Positions 57,161 to 64,000 of a stretch of 64,000 nt of DNA are shown here, one piece after another (position 1 is the first letter of the stretch; each line of letters begins with the position of its first letter). This DNA comes from Cryptomeria japonica. Taxonomy: Eukaryota; Streptophyta; Pinopsida; Cupressales; Cupressaceae. A program made the translations under genes and the position numbers. The DNA is taken from positions 189,499,391-189,563,390 of the forward strand of contig NC_081406.1 in assembly GCF_030272615.1 (NCBI RefSeq), in the 5' to 3' direction. The notes below the pieces were generated by a model, which saw only the letters and a list, made by a program, of their open reading frames with translations, did no database searches and was not told the DNA's origin.

Positions 57161-60100
57161 ATGGCTCAAACCCGATCTAGAACTAGACAAATGGAAATTG
57201 AAGAGGAAGAGGTGGAAAATATTAATGAATTCCAAGAAGCTCTTGGAGGAAATATAAATGATGAAAATCCAAGCACTCCTACTCCTGCAGCAATAGAAAG
57301 GGCACAACACAACCCTCTCTTCAATAGAATTTTTGACGAGATACTTAGGAGCAATGCTGATGCTCAGTTTTTAAGACTTGCTCAAGAAGGGGCTAAACTA
57401 CCCTCTGACTTTGATGTTGCACAACTAAGACAAGCATCAGAATGCCAAAGTCATAATGAGGATGAAAGAGGTAGAGAACACATCAGATACAACCTTCATC
57501 AAGGTAATCCCCCACCTCCTCCTCCTCCGAGTGACATAGAAATGTTGGGACAACAGGTTGAGAATCTCACCCAACAACTTCATAGTGTTGTAAAAACCAA
57601 TCAATTTTCACTCAATGACATTTGTCCCTATCCCTTTGATAGGAATCTTCATATGCCACCTTTTCCACGAGGGTTTGAAACACCCAAGTTTGAAAAGTAT
57701 AGAGGAAAAGGAGACCCTCATGATCATGTTAGAGAATTCCATTTAGCTTGCCTCGAAGTGGCATATGAGGACACATACCTAATGCGAATTTTTCCCCAAA
57801 GTTTGGGAGGAACAACCACATCATGGTTTTCCTGACTACCAGGTGGCATTAGGACCTTGGAAGAACTAGTCCAAAAGTTCCTGGCACATTACTCACATAA
57901 CATTGAACATGATATCACCATGGCTGATCTATGTAACACTAAACAAAAACCAAGTGAACTATTTTTAGTCTTTCTACAATGATGGTGTCAAATATCTAGC
58001 AGACGTTCTCTTCAATTGCCTGAACAAGAACTAGTGGAAATATTTATTTCCAACTTAAACGAAGAAATGGAATTTCACCTAGATGTAAAAGACACGGATT
58101 CTTTCAATGACATGATCACCAAAGGCTTAAAATGTGAGTGAGATCTCATCAAGAAAGGACTTATCAAAATCTACAATGAGCCAAAGGATAGCCCTCGTCC
58201 ACACTTCAATAGTGACAAGCCTAACTTTTGGAACAAAAATAAAAATGTCGTCAATGACGGGGTTGTGGATGCACAAACTATCAAAAGTGCACAACCTGTG
58301 GTCCGATTTATAGGGCAGAACCCCCCACCCAAGAATAACATGGTTGCTCCTCCAAATCAAGGCTGCAACACATCTCAAGAAGAACCCAGACAATGTCAAC
58401 AAAATTTTAAACCGAAGCGAACATACACTCCCTTAGGGGAACCCATTGAAACAGTGTTACGTCAGTTGGTTTCTCAAAATCTGGTTACCTTACCCAAAAC
58501 ATCAAATTATGAACCTCAAGTCAAACCTTCATGGTGGAGGGATACTGAATATTGTGATTTCCATGAAGGGAAAGGGCATAAGACAAGCAATTGTCACAGA
58601 TTGAAAGATATTATTCAGGATTTTATTGATCGAGGTGAAATTGAAATCGAAGGACATGATCCAAAAACAACAAACAATGATCATCTCATGTTTAAAAATC
58701 CACTTCCATCCCAAGATCAAAGGGGTCCTTCCACTTCAGGGAGAAACACAGATACCATTGATTATACGCAAGCCGCGTATAATTACACTGTGAATCACCT
58801 ATATGATGCCAGTGAACAAATTGTAACTATTACCATAAAAAATCCCAACTCCACTTGCAATGTTGTTACACATCGCAACAAGATTACCATAAAAACAACT
58901 CCACAAGGCACCCCATCTATCCCAAAGCAGTATAACCTTGTGGAATAGTTAGACAAAACACCCACACTGATATCTATCTTAGAGATATTGCACCTATCTC
59001 CATGCCATAAAACAATCTTGGATCAAGCTCTCCAAGAGGCGTCAGTCCTTGCAAACCTAAATACAGATCAGTTCCAAGCTATGGTTGGAAACCTAAGATC
59101 ATCACCTTGTCTTACTTTCTCTGAAAGTGACAACTCATCCTTCCAGCAACCTCAAAACGCCTCACTCCATATTGAAGGGTTTATCAACCAACATAGGATC
59201 AAGCGAGTCTTGATCGATAATGGAGCAGGCCTAAATATCTATATGCTAAAATTAGTCACAGCTTTAAGATATGCAATTGAATCAGTGGATCCCCGCAAGA
59301 AGATCACAGTCAAAGCCTATGATGATGCAGAGCATTCATCCAAAGGAGTTGTTGTGCTACCAATCCAAGTAGGCCCAGTGGTGAAACACATCATCTGTCA
59401 AGTTCTGGACCTTCCTCTGCCATACAATTTATTCTTAGGAAGACCTTGGATACACGCCATGCAAGTCGTCCCATCCACCTACGATCAGTGTATCAAGTTC
59501 CCGCATAATGGTGTAGAAATCACAATCCTGGGCGATGCAAACCCCTTTGCATATTGTCATAATATCAGTCATCAACCAGAGATTACCGTTCCCAATAATA
59601 CAGAAGCCATCTCCTCCACATCATACGTAAGTCTAGCCTCTATTTCCAGTTCAAACACTACTATACCCAAGCAAGAGAAGCTCAAGATGAAGATAGAAGA
59701 GGAAGGTACTAGGGAGTACAATCTGAGCCAACTATTTTCTGTTGGACAAATGCCCACTTCTCCTAGAACACATGGAAAACCTCAACGGTTACTTCAAACG
59801 CCACTAGACAAGCCAACATGTACTTTGACACCATTCATCCTTGGAAAGAGTCAAGAAGAAGAGACCAGAGATGAGGACTTAGAAGAATGGATCTATAAAG
59901 ATCCCATCGCCACCAATAATCCACAAGCTGAGCTTCCCACATATCAGTATGGCAAAGGCCTTCTCATTATGCAAAGAATGGGTTATGATGGTCAAAGTGC
60001 TTTGGGACCTTGCAAGCAAGGACGACATGAACCGCTGTAGTTGGAATTAAATCCCAAAGATAACACTGGCCTAGGCTTTCAAAAGGAGATTCTTCCTAAG

Positions 60101-60676
60101 CTCAGATTCAAAGGGAAACCCAACAAACCACTATATCAACCTATTACAAAGAGGTCACCTTTGATTATAAAATCAGCATCAAACACCATAGCAATTGCCC
60201 CATTGAGGCTAAAAATCCTAGCACAACCATCTACAATACCCATCATCCCACCAATCAAACCATCGAACCCATCAGCAGCAACAATAACATCAATAGCACC
60301 ATTAGCAGCTGCAACTATATCTACGACACCAGCAGTATCTATGACACCAGTAGTTCTAGCAAAAGCAACATAGTCAACACTACCAATACTCCCCGTATTG
60401 GATTCATTGATCCCCATAACCCTTCCTACAGCACCAATATTTTCATCTACAAAATCGATCACACCTGTAGTGTTTAACTCAAAGGACATCCCAGTATGGT
60501 ATAGTAATTGGATATTGGAAAGCGACTCAGAAACTGACTCACATGAATGGGAATTTGATTCCATCCATCTTAATACTTCAGATGAGGAAGACACATCACT
60601 ACCTCCACCCCGCAAAGACACATCATGCATAGGATGTGACGTAGGGTCTGTGAAAGATGTTTCCAGCTTAGGCTAA
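57161..60676 (+). pseudogene. Gypsy C gag-protease-G-patch polyprotein
   Basis: ATGGCTCAAACCC opens 1171 codons in one frame with six internal TAG or TGA codons and no frameshift. Gag (residues about 1-320): FETPKFEKYRGKGDPHDHVR, then QSLGGTTTSWFS, LVQKFLAHY and QKPSELFLVFLQ. Zinc knuckle CDFHEGKGHKTSNC starts at residue 465 (the usual plant Gypsy CX2HX4HX4C form). The protease motif LIDNGAGLNIY has its catalytic Asp at residue 686, and NLFLGRPWIHAMQVVPST closes the domain. A G-patch-like segment (YGKGLLIMQRMGYDGQ, GPCKQGRHEPL, NTGLGF) lies at about 930-975. An Ile/Thr/Ala-Pro-rich tail ends in an acidic stretch cut by the inverted LTR. Pol is missing. Confidence 0.88.
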
Positions 60677-61425
60677 TTAGAAGGAGTTAGAAGAATCTAG
60701 AAGAGATTTAGGCATGCAAGTGGATTTTCTAGGAGAATGCAAGTGGGGGGAATTTTGGGATTTTCAATTAAAGTAAAATCATTTATTTCAATTAGATGGT
60801 GTAATTTGCATTTGGATAGATATTTAAATAAATATTAATTTATTTAAATGAGAAAAAGGAAGATAAAGCATTAAATGCTTGAAGACTTTATGGGAAACCT
60901 TTAAAGGCTTAAGAAGACTCTAGAAGGAAGCCATTAAGTTTGAAGACTTTAAGGGAAACCATTAAAGTCTTAAGAAGACTTTAAGGGAAGTCATTAAGTT
61001 TGAAGACTTTAAGGGAAACCATTAAAGGCTTGAGGAGACTATAGAAGTAAGTCATTGAGTTTGAAGACTTTAAGGGAAACCATTAAAGGCTTGAGAAGAC
61101 TCTAGAAGGAAGCCATTAAGTTTGAAGACTTTAAGAGAAACCATTAAAGGTTTCAAGTGGGTGAGGATAAATAGGATTTTAAATAAATAATTTATTTAAA
61201 ATAGTTGTGCAACTTGCATTTGTAGGAAAATGCAAGTCGGTGGAGGATAAAGGTGATTTAAATAAATGTTAATTTATTTAAATGTGAGAGATGAGATTTT
61301 GGGGGATTTAAATAAATATTAATTTATTTAAATGTGAGAGAAGATTTAATTAAACAAATATGATTTATTTATTTAATTAATGGTCTGAATTTGGTTAAGT
61401 GAATTAAATCAAATAAATTAATGGT
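60668..61425 (-). repeat. Inverted copy of Gypsy C LTR sequence
   Basis: The reverse complement matches 44309-44929 joined to 53579-53715, that is, the inner part of the 5' LTR without Gypsy D. At 60798-60802 it has a single GGTGT (acacc inverted), the pre-insertion state of the Gypsy D target. It joins the coding frame at a shared CTTAGGC/AGCCTAA. Confidence 0.88.
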
Positions 61426-61812
61426 ATCCCACCAATTAAACTAGCGATCCCATCAACAGCAACAATAACATCAATAGCACCATTAGCAGCAGCAACTGTA
61501 TCTATGACACCAGCAGTATCTACGACACCAACAGTTCCAGCAAAAGCAGCATAGTCAACACTACCAATACTCCCTGTATCAGATTCATTGATCCCCATAA
61601 TCCTTCCTGCATCACCAATCATTTCATCTACAAAATCGATCACACCTGCAATGTTTAACTCAAAGGACATCCCAGTATGGTATAGTAATCGAATATTGGA
61701 AAGCAACTCAGAGACTGACTCACGTGAATGGTAATTTGATTCCATCCATCTTAATACTTCAGATGAGGAAGACACATCACTACCTCCACCCCGCAAAGAC
61801 ATCCCTGTTTAC
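61426..61812 (+). repeat. Second copy of the end of the Gypsy C coding frame
   Basis: About 380 bp that matches 60240-60625 with scattered differences (ATCCCACCAAT start; CCTCCACCCCGCAAAGACA end). Direct orientation, so the inverted LTR piece is flanked by direct repeats. Confidence 0.88.
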
Positions 61813-62500
61813 GGACCTTTTACCTTTGGTTAGAGACTTTCCTCTAACTTAACCATCCTTTTGACCCATGGGTCTCTTCAAAGCATTTATTTCTTTGACT
61901 AAGGTAACCATCATGTCCCCTCAAGCATTTAATGCTCCTTATATCTCCTCTCAAGCCTCCTCATGGTGACACTTGTCAACATGGGATTGGGTTGAAAGTC
62001 TCACATGGATTGAATATCTTTCAATCCTAACCCTTGTTAAGATTGTTCAATCTTAAACCTTCATTTCCCCATTTCTTCTATAAATAGAACCCTTCTCCTC
62101 AAGCAAAGAAGGAAGCATTAGAGTATTATTGCTATACTGGTATTAGTATAGAGATTTTTCATAGCATCACTATCTACGCTTGCATAGCATTTTCTTATCA
62201 TTTTCAACCATCTTGAATCTCCCTATGACATCCATGGCTATTGCTAAAAGATGAGAGCTACACTCATGTGGAACTTGAAGAGGAGAGGAACAAGGGAGGA
62301 GCAACTATGAGCATCTTTATTAGCATTTGGAGGAGTATAGTTTATCTATTCTATGTTTGTATGCTTTCTATTTCATGCTTAATATCTCTCTTGATATGCC
62401 TGTTTAGGATAATCTTTTGTTGCTAACACTAACGTCGTTTCTTGTGCTCTTGTGTGTGTTGCCATCAAACATATTTTCTAATCCTTTTTGTAGAGGATCA
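61813..62500 (+). repeat. 3' LTR of Gypsy C, right part only
   Basis: Matches 53872-54556 (CCTTTTACCTTTGGTTAGAG to GTAGAGGATCA). The left 1 kb of the LTR is not present in direct orientation. Confidence 0.85.
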
Positions 62501-63472
62501 GAATCTAAGAAAGAAGTTGAAGTGAAGGAACCTAAACAGAAAAAGGAGGAAGAGAAAGAGAAAATAGAGGAGAAGTTAGTTGATGAAAAGGAAAAAGAAA
62601 TTGTTAAGCAACAAATTGATGATGAGGATGACACAATAGGCATCGAAGGGCCTATAGATGTAGAAAATATGAGTGCATCTAAACTCATGGATATTGCAAC
62701 AGTTATGCAATCTAGAGCTCAGAAGAAAAGATTAAAAGAGCGAAGGAAGGAAGTTGAAACAATTCAAACCACCATTGAAATATTGTCAAGTTTTCTACCA
62801 GAGACTGACATTGGAAATTTGTCAACTCCTATCAACAAGCTTGGTTAGTTGGTTACTGATGCATTTGACCAACTGAAGTCCCTTGAAGAAGCTACTCAAA
62901 CTTTAGCTGTGAAGAATTACAAGAGGAAAAGGGGAGAGCAAATAATGAAAGATATTGATACAGGTAAGATTGATTTATCTTCGAATAAATATCTTTTGAG
63001 GACTACTATTGAAACAAGAGGAAGGATACTAAACTATACATCTAACATTTTATTTTTCTACACTAATTTGATTAAGAGGCAAGAAGAGACAAAACATGAA
63101 CTGGAAAGGATATGTACTGCCTACATACCTTTACAAAACTCAGTCTTAGCATTTGGAAAATCAGTTGATGATTTGCAAAATTGGTTAGATATCTATGATT
63201 GTGAACAAGTTAAGAGACTCTGATACCTGTAGGAATTGAAGAACCAATTGAGACCCAAAGTGGACATCTTGCAACGGGCATACAGGGATGCAGAAATAGT
63301 TTTGGCAACTCCAGAGATGAGCATAGTGGATGCGATGGAAGAATTCGCTGCACAGGTTATGACAACCATTGAGATCACTGATACCTTATTGGAAAAATGG
63401 GAAAATGATTTTTCTCAAATGAAGATCACTTTCAGTGACATTTTCTTGAAAATTGCAGTGAACACTCCTTGA
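62501..63472 (+). pseudogene. L2 ORF2, second part
   Basis: Resumes in a Lys/Glu-rich stretch (KKEEEKEKIEEKLVDEKEKE) that matches the composition at the break. Continues as a coiled-coil-rich C-terminus (RLKERRKEVETIQTTIEIL, LKSLEEATQTLAV, LIKRQEETKHELERI, QLRPKVDILQRAYRDAEIVL), ending NTP at 63470. The ORF as read starts upstream inside the Gypsy C LTR, which is an artefact of the insertion. In-frame TAG and TGA codons occur near 62846, 63221 and 63230. The two parts total about 1035 codons, close to the 1071 of L1 ORF2. Confidence 0.75.
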
Positions 63473-63713
63473 TAAACACTCTTATATTTTTGTATATGTA
63501 ATTTTTGATGAAAATTTTGATATAATATATATGTATTTTACTTTTCAATTTGGAATTGTTGTCAAAGGGGGAATAGAAATATGTATGTGTTGTAAAATTT
63601 TGTATGTATTGTTAAGGGGGAGTATAAATATGTTTATACAATTTTTGTAAGCACACTTAGTTGTAAAGTTGTAAAATTTTCTAGGTGTTGTCATCAATGC
63701 CAAAGGGGGAGAT
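63473..63713 (+). other. L2 3' untranslated region and polypurine tract
   Basis: T-rich, with three AAGGGGGA-type tracts (near 63567, 63615 and the proper one, AAAGGGGGAGAT at 63702-63713, next to the LTR). Confidence 0.65.
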
Positions 63714-64000
63714 TGTTGGCTTCATGATGAATGTAATGGATGACTTCATGTATTGTCATTGATGACACATGTATACACACACATATGTTCACATTGTCTT
63801 AGTTATCTTAGTTAAGCCAAACTGGTATTACTCCTAAGTCCTTTGTATTGCAAAACTGGTATTTTTTGTTTATTGAAGTTCAAATGGTTTTGAGGGTTTC
63901 TAACCAATATATATAGACAACTGATATATACGGGAATGGCTTGACACTAGCATGGGGATCCAGTGGAGATCATCAAAGAAGCAATTGGAGGACAATCGGT
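63714..64000 (+). repeat. 3' LTR of L2, start only
   Basis: TGTTGGCTTCATGATG onward matches 39110 onward, including the CATGTATACACACACATATG tract and ACAACTGATATATAC. Cut by the window end. Confidence 0.85.

Larger units (their letters stand above)
44166..62500 (+). mobile_element. Gypsy C: Gypsy element with gag-protease only and a rearranged 3' end
   Basis: 5' LTR 44166-54556 (split by Gypsy D), primer-like site, 2.6 kb leader, gag-protease-G-patch frame 57161-60676, an inverted copy of LTR sequence (60668-61425), a second copy of the end of the coding frame (about 61430-61800) and the last 690 bp of the 3' LTR (to 62500). The flanks read GAACC (44161-44165) and GAATC (62501-62505), a target duplication with one difference. 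RT, RNase H and integrase are missing. Inserted within L2 ORF2. Confidence 0.85.
36808..64000 (+). mobile_element. Gypsy B: 5' LTR and leader, interrupted by L2, continues past right edge
   Basis: 5' LTR 36808-37964, primer-site-like sequence, and about 1.1 kb of internal sequence to 39109, where L2 starts. Everything to 64000 is nested L2 and its inserts, so the rest of Gypsy B is outside. It is inserted in Copia C pol. Confidence 0.7.
39110..64000 (+). mobile_element. L2: pol-less LTR retrotransposon, split by Gypsy C, 3' LTR cut by right edge
   Basis: Parts: 39110-44165 and 62501-64000. LTRs start TGTTG(T/G)CTT; the 3' LTR start at 63714 matches 39110 onward for its whole visible length. 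An initiator-Met-type primer site, a zinc-knuckle gag-like gene and an ORF2 homologous to that of L1 are present; no pol was found. The LTR copies differ by many substitutions and a roughly 30 bp indel, so this is an older insertion than L1 or Gypsy D. Confidence 0.85.

Noticed and set aside
60136-60630. 164-codon minus-strand ORF, with a similar 132-codon one at 61404-61802
   Set aside because: They pair only because the underlying segment is duplicated; the plus frame is the end of gag-pro with a clear domain context.
6569-62500. Gypsy A and Gypsy C as a matched pol-donor and gag-donor pair
   Set aside because: Their LTRs and ends are unrelated and Gypsy A has no primer site, so the complementary losses are more simply separate deletions.

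Overview
The window is plant nuclear DNA made almost entirely of nested LTR retrotransposons. I found no host gene, rRNA, tRNA or bacterial feature. Ty1/Copia and Ty3/Gypsy (Tat-type) polyproteins, initiator-Met-tRNA primer sites, 1-1.7 kb LTRs and heavy C-to-T decay indicate a large, methylated plant genome. A gymnosperm would fit, but the sequence does not prove it.

Left part (1-25 kb). Copia A (minus, 1-3008) runs off the left edge. Fragments of old Gypsy LTRs follow (3009-4520). Copia B (plus, about 4521-25058) lacks its 5' half and was hit twice. Gypsy A (6569-17011, TSD attac) sits near its 3' end and element L1 (18082-24619, TSD tcata) sits in its 3' LTR. Gypsy A has pol but no gag, protease or primer site. 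Between pol and the 3' LTR it carries an antisense gene with its own TATA box, a first exon, a GT-AG intron full of minisatellites and a plant mobile domain (PMD) exon. L1 has no pol; it encodes a zinc-knuckle gag-like protein and a 1071-codon ORF2 of unknown function.

Middle (25-33 kb). AT-rich decayed sequence, with one probable old Copia LTR (minus) that holds a minisatellite, an old LTR-like fragment and a small foldback.

Right part (33-64 kb) is a five-level nest. Copia C (minus, from 33286) is interrupted by Gypsy B (plus, from 36808). Gypsy B is interrupted by L2 (plus, from 39110, a pol-less relative of L1). L2 is interrupted inside its ORF2 by Gypsy C (44166-62500). Gypsy C is interrupted in its 5' LTR by Gypsy D (44930-53573, TSD acacc). 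The 3' parts of Copia C, Gypsy B and L2 lie beyond the right edge, apart from the start of the L2 3' LTR at 63714. Gypsy C has gag-protease-G-patch only and a rearranged 3' end containing an inverted LTR piece. Gypsy D is the youngest element and has one intact 1056-codon ORF (repeats, protease, G-patch) but no reverse transcriptase.

The most notable signals are: (1) the intron-bearing antisense PMD gene inside Gypsy A; (2) the ORF2 family shared by the two pol-less elements L1 and L2; (3) protease plus G-patch proteins in two elements without reverse transcriptase; (4) a hairpin module shared by Gypsy B and Gypsy D. L1, L2, C and D could move only with enzymes from other elements.
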